NCBI RefSeq assembly: GCF_009604375.1 | Contig: NZ_WEGH01000005.1 | Location: forward strand, 124,001 to 188,000 | Length of the DNA: 64,000 nucleotides | Origin: Actinomadura macrotermitis | GTDB taxonomy: Bacteria; Actinomycetota; Actinomycetes; Streptosporangiales; Streptosporangiaceae | Reading direction: 5' to 3' | Shown here: one piece after another, positions 25,390 through 34,264 of the stretch | Layout of the letters: each line of letters opens with the position of its first letter | Numbering within the stretch: position 1 is the first letter of the stretch | Made by a program: the position numbers and the translations under genes | Notes under the pieces: model-generated | What the model was told of the DNA's origin: nothing | The model's database searches: none | What the model saw: only the letters and a program-made list of their open reading frames with translations

Positions 25390-26841
25390 ATGACCACCCG
25401 TTATGTGAGCGGCCCGCAGCTGGCCCGGCTGCTCGGCCAGACGCCGCGCGAGCGGCCCGTCTACCTGGCGCTGGCCCGGCGGGTCCGGGCGCTGGTCCTG
25501 GACGGCCGCCTCGCCGGGCACACCCGGCTGCCCGCCGAGCGCGACCTGGCGTCCGCGCTCGGCCTCAGCCGGACCACGGTGACCGCCGCCTACGACCGGC
25601 TGCGCGAGGAGGGGTACGTCGAGAGCCGGCAGGGCGCGGGCAGCTGGACCGCCCTGCCGCCGCTGCGCGGCCCGGCGCCGCTGGCGGGCGGCCCCGGGTA
25701 CGGGATGAGCCGGGCGCCGGACGAGGCGGGGACCATCGACCTCGGCGCCGCCGCCCCAGGCGCCCCGGCGGCGTTCGGGGAGGCGGTCGCGGCCGCCGTC
25801 GCCGAGCTGCCCCGCTACAGCGACGGGCCCGGCTACGAGCCGGGCGGCATCGCCGCGCTGCGCGAGGTGGTCGCCGCCCGCTACGCCGAGCGCGGCGTGC
25901 CGACCCGCCCCGACCAGATCGTGGTCACCACCGGCGCCCAGCACGCCCTCGTCATGCTGCTGCGGGTGCTGGTGGAGCCGGGCGCGGCCGTGCTGGCCGA
26001 GCGCCCCACCTACCCGCACGCCCTGACCGCGTTGCGCGAGCGGCCCGCCCGGATCGTCCCGGCCGGTGTCACCGGCGGCTGGGACGCCGAGCTGATCGCC
26101 GGGGCCATGCGGCAGGCCGCCGTCCGGCTGGCCTACCTGATCCCCGACTTCCAGAACCCGACCGGGCACCTGATGGGGGCGGACGAGCGGGCCGTGCTGG
26201 CGGAGGCCGCGCGCCGCGCCGACACCGTCCTGGTCGCCGACGAGACCTTCGCCGAGCTCGCGCTGGACCCCGCCGCGGCGCTGCCGCCGCCGCTCGCCGC
26301 GTTCGACGCCACCGGCCGGGTGGTCAGCATCGGCTCGGCGTCCAAGCTGCTGTGGGGCGGCCTGCGCATCGGCTGGATCCGCACCACCGCGCCCCTGGCG
26401 CGCCGGCTGGCCGAGTCGCGCGAGTCGCTCGACATGGCCAGCCCCGTGCTGGACCAGCTGATCGTGCGCGAGCTGCTGCTCCGGCTGGGGGAGGTCCGCG
26501 CCGAGCGCGCGGCGGCGCTCACCGCGAGCCGCGACGCGCTGGTCGCGGCGCTGCGCGACCGGCTGCCCGGCTGGGAGTTCACGGTCCCGGACGGCGGCAT
26601 GTCGCTGTGGGCGCGGGTCGGCCTGCCGGTGGCCTCGCTGCTCGCCGAGGCCGCCGAACGGCACGGCGTGCGGGTGGTGCCGGGGCCGGTGTTCGGCGCC
26701 GAGGGCGTGCTGGAGGACTTCGTCCGGCTGCCCTTCGTGCTGCCGCCGGGCACGCTGGCGGCCGCGGTGGACCGGCTCGCCGCGGCCTTCGCGGAGGTGC
26801 GGGCGGCGCCGGTCGCCCGGCCCCGGCCCGCCTACGTCTGA
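25390..26841 (+). CDS. MocR-family regulator (GntR HTH + aminotransferase fold), YczR-like
   Basis: 483 residues. N-terminal GntR winged helix: TRLPAERDLASALGLSRTTVTAAYDRLREEGYVESR (about 45-85). The C-terminal fold-type I aminotransferase domain includes VVTTGAQHALVMLLRVLVEPG, PDFQNPTGHLM, ADETFAELALD and the PLP lysine in SIGSASKLLWGGLRIGW. MocR proteins use the PLP domain as an effector sensor. Divergent from yczE, which it likely controls. ATG 25390 was preferred; GTG 25381 is an alternative. Confidence 0.92.
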   Translation: MTTRYVSGPQLARLLGQTPRERPVYLALARRVRALVLDGRLAGHTRLPAERDLASALGLSRTTVTAAYDRLREEGYVESRQGAGSWTALPPLRGPAPLAGGPGYGMSRAPDEAGTIDLGAAAPGAPAAFGEAVAAAVAELPRYSDGPGYEPGGIAALREVVAARYAERGVPTRPDQIVVTTGAQHALVMLLRVLVEPGAAVLAERPTYPHALTALRERPARIVPAGVTGGWDAELIAGAMRQAAVRLAYLIPDFQNPTGHLMGADERAVLAEAARRADTVLVADETFAELALDPAAALPPPLAAFDATGRVVSIGSASKLLWGGLRIGWIRTTAPLARRLAESRESLDMASPVLDQLIVRELLLRLGEVRAERAAALTASRDALVAALRDRLPGWEFTVPDGGMSLWARVGLPVASLLAEAAERHGVRVVPGPVFGAEGVLEDFVRLPFVLPPGTLAAAVDRLAAAFAEVRAAPVARPRPAYV

Positions 26842-26856
26842 CCCCCCGGGCGGGGG

Positions 26857-27291
26857 CTAGGGGGCGCGCTGGATGTAGTCGACCAGGTGCTCGCGCTCGC
26901 TCTCCAGCGCGTCGATGGCGCTCTTGACCACGTCGCCGATGCTGACGATGCCGGCCAGCCGGCCGCCGTCGACGACCGGCAGGTGCCGGATGCGGTGCTC
27001 GGTCATGGTGCGGCGCAGGTCGTCGACCTGGTCGCCGGGCGCGCAGGTGCGCACCTCGGCCGTCATGATCTGCGAGACGGGGGCGTCGAGCAGCGCGGCG
27101 CCGCGCTCGTTCAGCCGGCGGACCACGTCGCGCTCGGAGACGATCCCGGCGATGGCGGCGCCGTCGGGCGACACCACGGCGGCGCCGATGTTGTGCTCGG
27201 CCAGCACGGCGAGCAGGTCCCGCACGCTGGTACCGGGGGGCACCGTGGCGACCTCGGTCCCCTTCCTCCGCAACACGTCGCTGATGCGCAT
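26857..27291 (-). CDS. Stand-alone CBS-pair protein
   Basis: 144 residues, two CBS motifs in tandem: repeat 1 about residues 8-62 (VPPGTSVRDLLAVLAEHNIGAAVVSPDG...GIVSERDVVRRL), repeat 2 about 73-130 (IMTAEVRTCAPGDQVDDLRRTMTEHRIRHLPVVDGGRLAGIVSIGDVVKSAI). Such proteins bind adenosine nucleotides or NAD(H) and act as energy sensors; in actinobacteria homologues such as Rv2626c are induced in hypoxia. The ATG at 27291 has GGAG 8 bases upstream. Convergent with the MocR gene with 15 bases between. Confidence 0.92.
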   Translation of the reverse strand: MRISDVLRRKGTEVATVPPGTSVRDLLAVLAEHNIGAAVVSPDGAAIAGIVSERDVVRRLNERGAALLDAPVSQIMTAEVRTCAPGDQVDDLRRTMTEHRIRHLPVVDGGRLAGIVSIGDVVKSAIDALESEREHLVDYIQRAP

Positions 27292-27424
27292 GTCTCACAC
27301 TCCAGGGCTCGGCAGGTGACGTACCCGCCACCCTCACATGTTCGGCGACCGGGGAAAAGAGCGGCGGCGTGACGGCCGCGTACATGCGCCTGCATAAATC
27401 GTGCGGATCGGGAAGAAGGGGGCC

Positions 27425-28882
27425 ATGACGTCCCCCCAGACCCGCACCATCGACACCGACATACCAGCCAGGCTCGACCGGCTGCCCTGGTCGCGCTGGC
27501 ACTGGACGGTCCTGATCGGCCTCGGCGCCGTATGGATCCTGGACGGCCTGGAGGTCACGGTCGTCGGGGTCATCGGCCCCCGGCTCACCGGGCCCGAGGG
27601 CGGCCTCGGCCTCACCGACTCCCAGGTCGGGCTCGGCGCCTCGGTCTACGTGATCGGGGCCTGCCTCGGCGCGCTGCTGTTCGGCCACCTCACCGACCGG
27701 TTCGGCCGCAAGAAGCTGTTCCTGCTCACGCTCGCGCTGTACCTGGCCGCCACCGTCGCGACCGCGTTCTCGTTCGACCCGCTCTGGTTCTACCTCTGCC
27801 GCTTCCTCACCGGCGCCGGCATCGGCGGCGAGTACGCGGCGATCAACTCCGCCATCGACGAGCTGATCCCGGCGCGGGTGCGCGGCACCGTCGACGTGGT
27901 CGTCAACGGCTCGTTCTGGGTCGGCACCTCGCTCGCCGCCGCGCTGTCCATCCCGGTGCTGACCGGCAGCCTGGTCCCCGAGGACCTCGGCTGGCGGCTG
28001 CTGTTCGGCCTCGGCGGCCTGCTCGGCCTCGGCGTGCTGCTGGTGCGCCGCACCGTGCCCGAGAGCCCGCGCTGGCTGTTCATCCACGGCCGCGAGGACG
28101 AGGCCGAGCGGATCGTGGCCGGGATCGAGCGCGAGGTCGAGCGGGAGACCGGCGCGGCGCTGGAGCGCCCGGACGGCACGATCCGGGTCCGGCAGCGCCA
28201 CACCATCGGCTTCGGGGAGATCGTCTCCACCGCCGTCCGCCGCTACCCGCGCCGCACCGTGCTCGGCCTCGCCCTGTTCATCGGGCAGGCGTTCCTGTAC
28301 AACGCCGTCTACTTCACCTACGCGCTGGTGCTGTCGAAGTTCTTCAAGGTCGCCGACGCGCACGTCGGCTACTACCTCATCCCGATCGGCGTCGGGAACT
28401 TCCTCGGCGCGTTCGTGCTCGGCCGGCTGTTCGACACCGTCGGCCGCCGCCGGATGATCGCGATCTCCTACATCGGCTCGGGCGTGCTGCTCGTCGGCAC
28501 CGGGCTGCTGTTCCGGGCCGACGTGCTGGACGCCTGGACGCTCACCGCCTGCTGGTGCGCGGTGTTCTTCCTCGCCTCGGCGGGCGCGAGCGCGGCCTAC
28601 CTCACCGTCAGCGAGATCTTCCCGATGGAGACCCGGGCGATGGCGATCGCGGCCTTCTACGCGGTCGGCACCGGGCTCGGCGGCGTGATCGGCCCGGTGC
28701 TGTTCGGCCGGCTGGTGGAGACCGGCAAGCTCGCCGCGGTCGCGACCGGCTACTTCATCGGCGCCGCGCTGATGATCGCGGCGGGCGTGGTGGAGCTGCT
28801 GATCGGCGTGGAGGCCGCCGGGCGGTCGCTGGAGGACATCGCGCCGCCGCTGTCGGCCGAGGAGGAGAAGGCCGCGGCCTGA
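27425..28882 (+). CDS. MFS transporter, sugar/metabolite:H+ symporter type
   Basis: 485 residues with about 12 membrane helices and the MFS signature GHLTDRFGRKKLFLLT between helices 2 and 3, mirrored by GRLFDTVGRRRMIAIS between 8 and 9; also PESPRWLFIHGREDEAERIV after helix 6, a feature of the sugar porter and aromatic-acid subfamilies. A long charged central loop (about 220-265). Substrate unknown; helix 1 carries ILDGLEVTVVG, with the acidic residue typical of the aromatic acid:H+ symporter group. ATG 27425 chosen over in-frame GTG 27401 because of the purine-rich stretch GAAGAAGGGG just before it. Confidence 0.88.
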   Translation: MTSPQTRTIDTDIPARLDRLPWSRWHWTVLIGLGAVWILDGLEVTVVGVIGPRLTGPEGGLGLTDSQVGLGASVYVIGACLGALLFGHLTDRFGRKKLFLLTLALYLAATVATAFSFDPLWFYLCRFLTGAGIGGEYAAINSAIDELIPARVRGTVDVVVNGSFWVGTSLAAALSIPVLTGSLVPEDLGWRLLFGLGGLLGLGVLLVRRTVPESPRWLFIHGREDEAERIVAGIEREVERETGAALERPDGTIRVRQRHTIGFGEIVSTAVRRYPRRTVLGLALFIGQAFLYNAVYFTYALVLSKFFKVADAHVGYYLIPIGVGNFLGAFVLGRLFDTVGRRRMIAISYIGSGVLLVGTGLLFRADVLDAWTLTACWCAVFFLASAGASAAYLTVSEIFPMETRAMAIAAFYAVGTGLGGVIGPVLFGRLVETGKLAAVATGYFIGAALMIAAGVVELLIGVEAAGRSLEDIAPPLSAEEEKAAA

Positions 28883-28977
28883 CCTGCGGTCGCACACCCA
28901 CCCCGGCTCCGGGGCGGCGGTCCGCCCTCACGTAACGTGATGGGACGAAAGCGGATCGTCGCCCTAAGGAGCAAGTC

Positions 28978-30291
28978 GTGCCCGCACCCCGGATCGTCAT
29001 CGTCGGCGCCGGCTTCGCCGGCTACCACCTCGCGCGCCGCCTGGAGCGGCGGCTGCGGCCGCACCAGGCGCACATCCGCATCATCGCGCCGTTCGGCTAC
29101 ACCCTCTACCAGCCGCTGCTGCCCGAGGTGGCGGCGGGCGTGCTGGACCCGCGCTCGATCGCCGGGCCGCTGCACCGGCTGCTGAAGCGCACCCAGCTGA
29201 CCGCCGGCAAGGCCTCCGGCGTCGACCTGGCCGCCCGCCGCGTCGAGGTCACCATGATCGACGGCTCGACGCGCACCGTGCCCTACGACCGGCTGGTGCT
29301 CTGCCCGGGCAGCGTCACCCGCACCTTCGACATCCCCGGGCTCACCGAGCACGCGCACGGGATGAAGAACCTCGCCGAGGCCGTCTACCTGCGCGACCAC
29401 GTCATCGCCCAGCTGGAGCTGGCCTCCACCGCCCAGGACCCGGCCGAGCGCGCGGCCCGGCTCGGCTTCCTGGTCGTCGGCGGCGGCTACTCGGGCGTGG
29501 AGACCGCCGCCAACCTGCAGCTGCTCACCGTCAAGGCGATGCGCGAGTTCCCGCGGCTGGACCCGGCGCTGCTCAGCTGGACGCTGGTGGACGTGGCGCC
29601 GCGGCTGCTGCCCGAGCTCGGCGAGCGCCTCGGCGCGGTGGCGCTGCGCAAGCTCACCCACCGCGGCCTGGACATCCGGCTCGGCGTCAGCCTGCGCGAG
29701 CTGACCGCCGACACCGCGACGCTCACCGACGGCAAGGTGCTGCCCTGCCGCACCGCGATCTGGACCGCCGGGGTCACCCCGGCGCCGGTCGTGGCGACCC
29801 TGGACGCCCCGACCACCAAGGGGCGCCTGGTCGTGGGCGCGGACCTGCGCCTGGCCGGGCACCCCGAGGTGTACGCGCTCGGCGACGCCGCCGCCGTGCC
29901 CGACCTGGTCAAGGGCGACGGCGCGATCTGCGCGCCGACCGCCCAGCACGCCACCCGCCAGGCCCGGGTCGCCGCCGACAACGTGCTGGCCTCGCTGCGC
30001 GGCGGCGAGCCGCGCGTGTACCGGCACCAGGACCTCGGCATGGTGGTGGACCTCGGCGGCAGCCAGGCGGTGGCGCGGCCGCTCGGCATCAGCCTGACCG
30101 GTGTGCCCGCCCAGGCCGTCACCCGCGGCTACCACCTGGCCACCGTCCCGTCGCTGCGGGCGCGGTCCCGGGTGCTCGGGGACTGGCTGCTGCACAACGT
30201 GGCGGGCGACGACCTGATCCGGCTCGGGTTCCTGGACACCCGCACCGACGACCTGGCCGACCTGAAGCACACCGTGACCGCGCGGCGGTGA
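28978..30291 (+). CDS. NAD(P)/FAD-dependent oxidoreductase, type II NADH dehydrogenase-like
   Basis: 437 residues. FAD-binding motif RIVIVGAGFAGYHLARRLERRL (4-25), NADH-binding motif FLVVGGGYSGVETAANLQ (about 163-180) and the second FAD motif EVYALGDAAAVPD (about 297-309). The order matches Ndh-2, which passes electrons from NADH to menaquinone at the inner face of the membrane. The C-terminus (RARSRVLGDWLLHNVAGDDLIRLGFL) could be the amphipathic membrane anchor. GTG start with AAGGAG upstream. Single gene; convergent with the hydrolase-SDR gene 30 bases downstream. Confidence 0.87.
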   Translation: MPAPRIVIVGAGFAGYHLARRLERRLRPHQAHIRIIAPFGYTLYQPLLPEVAAGVLDPRSIAGPLHRLLKRTQLTAGKASGVDLAARRVEVTMIDGSTRTVPYDRLVLCPGSVTRTFDIPGLTEHAHGMKNLAEAVYLRDHVIAQLELASTAQDPAERAARLGFLVVGGGYSGVETAANLQLLTVKAMREFPRLDPALLSWTLVDVAPRLLPELGERLGAVALRKLTHRGLDIRLGVSLRELTADTATLTDGKVLPCRTAIWTAGVTPAPVVATLDAPTTKGRLVVGADLRLAGHPEVYALGDAAAVPDLVKGDGAICAPTAQHATRQARVAADNVLASLRGGEPRVYRHQDLGMVVDLGGSQAVARPLGISLTGVPAQAVTRGYHLATVPSLRARSRVLGDWLLHNVAGDDLIRLGFLDTRTDDLADLKHTVTARR

Positions 30292-30321
30292 GCCCGGGGC
30301 CGCCGCCGCGCGGGCGCCGCC

Positions 30322-32085
30322 TCAGTCGGCGTCGATCCGGGCGAACAGCCGCATCAGCCCGGGGGAGACCCGCGAGAGCAGGTGGCTGATCCGCGCCTCG
30401 GGCGTGACCGGCACGACGGCCTTGTCGCGCTGCACGGCCGCCACGATCTGCTCCGCGACGCGGTCGGGCCCGTAGCCGCGCAGCGCGTAGGCGCGGGCCG
30501 CCCGGCGGCGGCTCGCCGCCTGCTGCTCCTCGGACCGCCCGACGAACCGCGACGTCCGGGTGATGGCGGTGTTGACGATGCCGGGGCAGATGGCGCTCAC
30601 CCCGATGCCCTGGCCCTTCAGCTCGGCGCGCAGGCACTCGCTCAGCATCAGCACCGCCGCCTTGCTGGTGGCGTAGGCGGGCAGTGATCGCGAGGGCGTG
30701 AACGCCGCCGCCGACGCGGTGTTGACGATGTGCCCGCCCTGCCCGCGCGCGGTCATCTGCGCGGCGAACAGCCGGGATCCGTGGATGACGCCCCACAGGT
30801 TGACGTCCAGCACCTTGCGCCAGTCGTCCTCGGAGTGCTCCAGGAACGGGCCGGCCATGCCGATCCCGGCGTTGTTGACGACCACGTCGGGGACGCCGAG
30901 GTCGTGCAGCACCGCCTTGGCGAAGTCCTCCATCGCCGCCGAGTCGGACACGTCCACCCGGTAGGCGCGCCCGGCCGGGCCGAGCAGCCCGGCGAGCTCG
31001 GCGGTGCGCTGCGCGGCCGGCAGGTCCAGGTCGGCGGCCACGATCTCGGCGCCGCGCTCGGCGAACGCCAGCGCGGTGGCCCGGCCGATGCCGCTGCCGG
31101 CGCCGGTGACGACCACCAGCGAGCCCTCGAAGGGGCGCCGGTCCGCGGCGACCCGGGCCCGGCGCACGGCGCGCTCCGCGGCGATGGCGAGGGGCTCGCC
31201 GCGGACCGCGGTGATGTGCTCGGTGATCCACTGGGCGACGACGCCGGGGTGGCTGCGCGGCACCCAGTGCCCGGCCGCGACCGTCCGCAGCGACAGGTTC
31301 GGCACCCGCGCGCCGAGGCCCTCGACCAGGTGCGGCGACACGAACAGGTCCCGGGTCGGCACGATGACCTGGGTGGGCACGGTGGTGCGGCGGTCGCGCG
31401 GGCGGCGCAGGCGCTGCAGCATGTTGGCCCGGTACAGGCCGACGCCCGCCGCGCCGTCGCGGCCGAGGGTGCGCGCGGGGTGGCCCTCGCGGGCCGGGAC
31501 GCCCTCGCCGAGCTCCAGGGCGCGCGCGAACGGCCTGCCGAGGCCGGCCCGCCACAGCAGCTCCGGCAGCAGCGGGGTCTGGAAGAAGTAGATGTACCAG
31601 GAGCGCACGGCCTGCCCGAGGGCGGCCTTGATGTTGCGCGGCGTCGGCCGGGTCGTCTTGCGCCGGGTCCAGTGCGCCACGTGGTCCAGGCACGGCCCGG
31701 AAATGGAGGTGAAGGAGGCGAACCGCTCGGGCATCGTGCAGGCGGCCTCCCAGGACTGGATGGAGCCCCAGTCGTGGCCGACCAGGTGCACCTTGCGGTC
31801 GGGCGCGGTCGCGTCCAGCACGGCCCGCAGGTCCGACATCAGGTACTCGAAGGTGTAGCGCCGGCGGCCGAAGGGGCGCGAGGAGGCGCCCGCGCCGCGC
31901 ACGTCGTAGCGCACCACGTGGTAGCGCTCGGCGAGCAGGCCGGCGACCTCGTCCCACACCGCGTGGGTGTCGGGGTAGCCGTGCATCAGCACGACGGTCG
32001 GCCTGGCCGGGTCGCCCTGCTCGTAGACGGCGAGGTCGACGCCGTCGCCGCGGACGTGCCGCCGCCGCTCGTCCCCGGTGCTCAC
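30322..32085 (-). CDS. EphD-like fusion of alpha/beta-hydrolase and short-chain dehydrogenase
   Basis: 587 residues, two complete enzymes in one chain. Residues about 10-300: epoxide-hydrolase-like alpha/beta-hydrolase with HGYPDTHAVW (oxyanion HGxP), nucleophile Asp in LVGHDWGSIQSW and His in AAGHWVPR. Residues about 320-580: SDR with TGAGSGIGRA, NNAGIGMAGP and the YATSK active-site pair. This matches EphD (Rv2214c) of M. tuberculosis in size and order; EphD has been linked to mycolate epoxide metabolism, a substrate this organism may lack. GTG 32085 has GGGAGGAG upstream. The start overlaps the M24 peptidase stop by 4 bases. Confidence 0.92.
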   Translation of the reverse strand: MSTGDERRRHVRGDGVDLAVYEQGDPARPTVVLMHGYPDTHAVWDEVAGLLAERYHVVRYDVRGAGASSRPFGRRRYTFEYLMSDLRAVLDATAPDRKVHLVGHDWGSIQSWEAACTMPERFASFTSISGPCLDHVAHWTRRKTTRPTPRNIKAALGQAVRSWYIYFFQTPLLPELLWRAGLGRPFARALELGEGVPAREGHPARTLGRDGAAGVGLYRANMLQRLRRPRDRRTTVPTQVIVPTRDLFVSPHLVEGLGARVPNLSLRTVAAGHWVPRSHPGVVAQWITEHITAVRGEPLAIAAERAVRRARVAADRRPFEGSLVVVTGAGSGIGRATALAFAERGAEIVAADLDLPAAQRTAELAGLLGPAGRAYRVDVSDSAAMEDFAKAVLHDLGVPDVVVNNAGIGMAGPFLEHSEDDWRKVLDVNLWGVIHGSRLFAAQMTARGQGGHIVNTASAAAFTPSRSLPAYATSKAAVLMLSECLRAELKGQGIGVSAICPGIVNTAITRTSRFVGRSEEQQAASRRRAARAYALRGYGPDRVAEQIVAAVQRDKAVVPVTPEARISHLLSRVSPGLMRLFARIDAD

Positions 32086-32927
32086 GCGTTCTCCTCCCGT
32101 CGCGCCCAGCGGTGCACGTGGGGCAGGTCGTCGTCGAGCCAGAACGCGTCGTCCTCGGTCACCACGAGCAGTTCCTCGAACTTCACGCCCACGCCGCGGA
32201 AGCCGATGTGCGGCTCGACCGCCCACAGGCCGGGCGTCGGCGGGTGCGCGGACTGCTTGGCGCCGTTCCACAGCGGGGACCGGCCCGCCATCCGCTCCTT
32301 GACCAGCTCGCGGCCGATCGTCTGCAGGAACCGGACGCCGAACGGGAAGCCGACGCCCTTCGGCAGCGGGCCGCCGATGACGCCGACCTGGTGGCCGATG
32401 ACGCGCCCGGGGTACTTGCGGTGCCGGTTGTCGTAGCCCTGCCGCTCGATGAGGGCGTCCACCTCGGCGTAGATGTCGGCGAACGTGCGGCGCTCGCGCA
32501 CCAGCTCCAGGATGAGCGTCCGATAGCGGGCGAGGTCGCCGTCCAGCCGCTCCCAGATGCGGTTCTCGCCGAGGACGCCGCCGTAGCCGATGTCGGCGGA
32601 GTAGCCCTTCTTCACCGGCGCCATGTCCAGGATGTAGGGCATGCCCTCTTCCAGGCGGGTGCCGGTCGGCAGGAACTGGGTGGGGATCTTGAAGCCGCGG
32701 AAGGCGGTGCGGTCGCCGAACCAGGCGAACGGGGTGTGCAGCCAGTCGTCCACGCCGCGGTCGCGCAGCCAGCGGCGCATCCGCCGGCACGCCTCCCGCT
32801 CGGTCACGCCCGGTTCGAGCGTGGCGGCCACCTCGTCGGCGCACTGGTAGCACAGACGCTGGATCTCACGGAAACGCTCAAGCTCCGCGGCATTGCCGGT
32901 ACGGGCGAGCGCGACATTATTGGACAC
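32082..32927 (-). CDS. M24-family metallopeptidase-like protein
   Basis: 281 residues with the pita-bread fold of aminopeptidase P/methionine aminopeptidase relatives. Presumed metal ligands are two Asp in ILDMAPVKKGYSADIGYGG, His in VIGHQVGVIGG, Glu in AVEPHIGF and Glu in KFEELLVV. It could be an Xaa-Pro aminopeptidase, or a creatinase-like hydrolase of unknown substrate. Encoded first in a two-gene operon with the EphD-like gene (4-base overlap). Upstream on its strand, TTGACC and an AT-rich TAATTA region form a likely promoter, with an inverted repeat over it. Confidence 0.87.
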   Translation of the reverse strand: MSNNVALARTGNAAELERFREIQRLCYQCADEVAATLEPGVTEREACRRMRRWLRDRGVDDWLHTPFAWFGDRTAFRGFKIPTQFLPTGTRLEEGMPYILDMAPVKKGYSADIGYGGVLGENRIWERLDGDLARYRTLILELVRERRTFADIYAEVDALIERQGYDNRHRKYPGRVIGHQVGVIGGPLPKGVGFPFGVRFLQTIGRELVKERMAGRSPLWNGAKQSAHPPTPGLWAVEPHIGFRGVGVKFEELLVVTEDDAFWLDDDLPHVHRWARREENA

Positions 32928-32947
32928 AGCGTTAATTAACCGCCTGC

Positions 32948-32964
32948 CTTGAACTCAGGTCAAG
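32948..32964. promoter_or_regulatory. Inverted repeat upstream of the M24/ephD operon
   Basis: CTTGA-ACTCAGG-TCAAG, 17 bases, 21 bases upstream of the M24 start codon. On the minus strand it overlaps the TTGACC that would be the -35 element. A TetR- or GntR-type operator would look like this; the regulator is unknown. Confidence 0.4.
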
Positions 32965-33029
32965 TCAGGACGAAGCGATGAGCACCCTTCGTGTGCTGTG
33001 ATCTCCTTCACAACAGCCTGAGCCGTCAC

Positions 33030-33155
33030 GCGAGCGCGACCGAAGTCTGCAGCCGGGGGCCGAAGCCGAAGGCGAGGCCCCCGGCTGCAGATCGCGAAGC
33101 GATGCAGCGCTCGCCGATCTCGGTCAGGGGGTGAGCCGCCAGGCGAGCCCCCCTG
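33030..33155. repeat. Large compound palindromic intergenic element
   Basis: Outer arms GCGAGCGC (33030-33037) and GCGCTCGC (33107-33114) enclose a perfect 15-base stem starting CTGCAGCCGGGGG (33047-33061 with 33076-33090, 14-base loop). Arm GACCGA (33038-33043) can pair alternatively with TCGGTC (33120-33125), and a second hairpin CAGGGGG/CCCCCTG follows (33125-33131 / 33149-33155). It lies downstream of the PF10118 gene and upstream of the M24 operon, so it may terminate the former. Its complexity suggests a REP-like element. Confidence 0.6.
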
Positions 33156-33168
33156 GGCCGGGATCCCA

Positions 33169-34104
33169 TTAATACGGGTCGTAGCCCGCCGCCTGGGCCG
33201 CGGGGGAGTTGAGCAGGTACTCCAGGGCCCGGGGGGTCGAGCACACCTGCGAGGGGTGGTGCGAGGGCTTGAGGTAGACCGGGGCCTCGCCGAGCAGCAG
33301 CTTGAAGATGCCCGGGATGTGGCCGTTGCGGACGGAGCGGCGGTAGGCCAGCAGGACGCGCGGCAGCGACAGCCTGTCCTTGACGGCAGGGTCCTGCTTC
33401 AGCAGGTACAGCGAGCCGCCGATCAGCGCCCAGTACAGGAAGAACAGCGAGACCACCCAGGCGAAGACGCGGGTCGGGTACCGGCCGCCCACGGCCTTGA
33501 AGGTGTCGAACACCACCGACCGGTGCTCGACCTCCTCGGCGCCGTGCCAGCGCAGCAGGTCCAGCATCGTCGGGTCGATGCCCGCCTTGTCCAGCTTGTC
33601 GTTGTCCATGAGCCACTGGCCGAGCACGGCGGTGTAGTGCTCGATCGAGGCGACCGCGGCCAGCTCGAAGCGCAGGCGCCGCCGCCAGGCCCGCGGGTTC
33701 TTCTCCTTCAGGGCCGCCATCTGCGCGGGCCGCTCGGCGTTGCCCTTGCCGGCCGGGCCGGTGATCTTGGTGACGTCGATCCCGTTGGCCGCCAGGATCT
33801 GGTCCAGCACGCCCTCGTGCGAGCGGGCGTGCACCATCTCCTGGCCGATGAAGCCGCGGATCTCCTCCAGCAGCTTGGCGTCCTTGATGAGGGGGCGGGC
33901 GTCCTTGACGCACTGGATGAACCACTTCTCGCCCTCGGGCAGGACGATGTGGAACGAGTTGATGATGTGCGTCCCGACGGGGTCGCCGGGGATCCAGTGC
34001 AGCGGCGTCTTGGTCCAGTCGAAGGAGACCCGGCGGGGCTTGATGGGAGGATGGCGCTCGTCGATCTCGAACGCGGGGACGTCAGGCGTCAGTGGCCTCG
34101 TCAT
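33169..34104 (-). CDS. PF10118 (COG3687) predicted metal-dependent hydrolase, ferritin-like
   Basis: 311 residues. Metal-site motifs are GQEMVHARSHEGVLDQIL (Glu and two His, about residues 88-105), ASIEHYTAVL (about 152) and HGAEEVEHRSVVFD (about 188), i.e. the repeated E...ExxH pattern of a carboxylate-bridged di-iron or ferritin-like bundle. A hydrophobic stretch VFAWVVSLFFLYWALIGGSLYLL may be a membrane helix. The opening RRVSFDWTKTPLHWIPGDP is the family hallmark. Function is not established; homologues occur beside fatty-acid and hydrolase genes. ATG 34104 has GAGGAGAG upstream. Confidence 0.88.
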   Translation of the reverse strand: MTRPLTPDVPAFEIDERHPPIKPRRVSFDWTKTPLHWIPGDPVGTHIINSFHIVLPEGEKWFIQCVKDARPLIKDAKLLEEIRGFIGQEMVHARSHEGVLDQILAANGIDVTKITGPAGKGNAERPAQMAALKEKNPRAWRRRLRFELAAVASIEHYTAVLGQWLMDNDKLDKAGIDPTMLDLLRWHGAEEVEHRSVVFDTFKAVGGRYPTRVFAWVVSLFFLYWALIGGSLYLLKQDPAVKDRLSLPRVLLAYRRSVRNGHIPGIFKLLLGEAPVYLKPSHHPSQVCSTPRALEYLLNSPAAQAAGYDPY

Positions 34105-34264
34105 TCGCTCTCCTCACGGGTCGCGCAGGGGGTGGTTACCGAAGAGTACAGATGTCGCTTAGTGCCCATAAGCCCATGAAATGAACTCATGTACGGCAGT
34201 GAAACTCTTGTGCGCCAGGCCACATCGGACGCCGCCCCACTTGTCGCACCGTGACAAGAAGAGA

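Noticed and set aside
30322..34104. Secondary-metabolite cluster suggested by hydrolase, SDR, sulfotransferase and kynurenine genes
   Set aside because: No PKS, NRPS, terpene synthase or RiPP core enzyme in the window, and the genes are scattered single operons.
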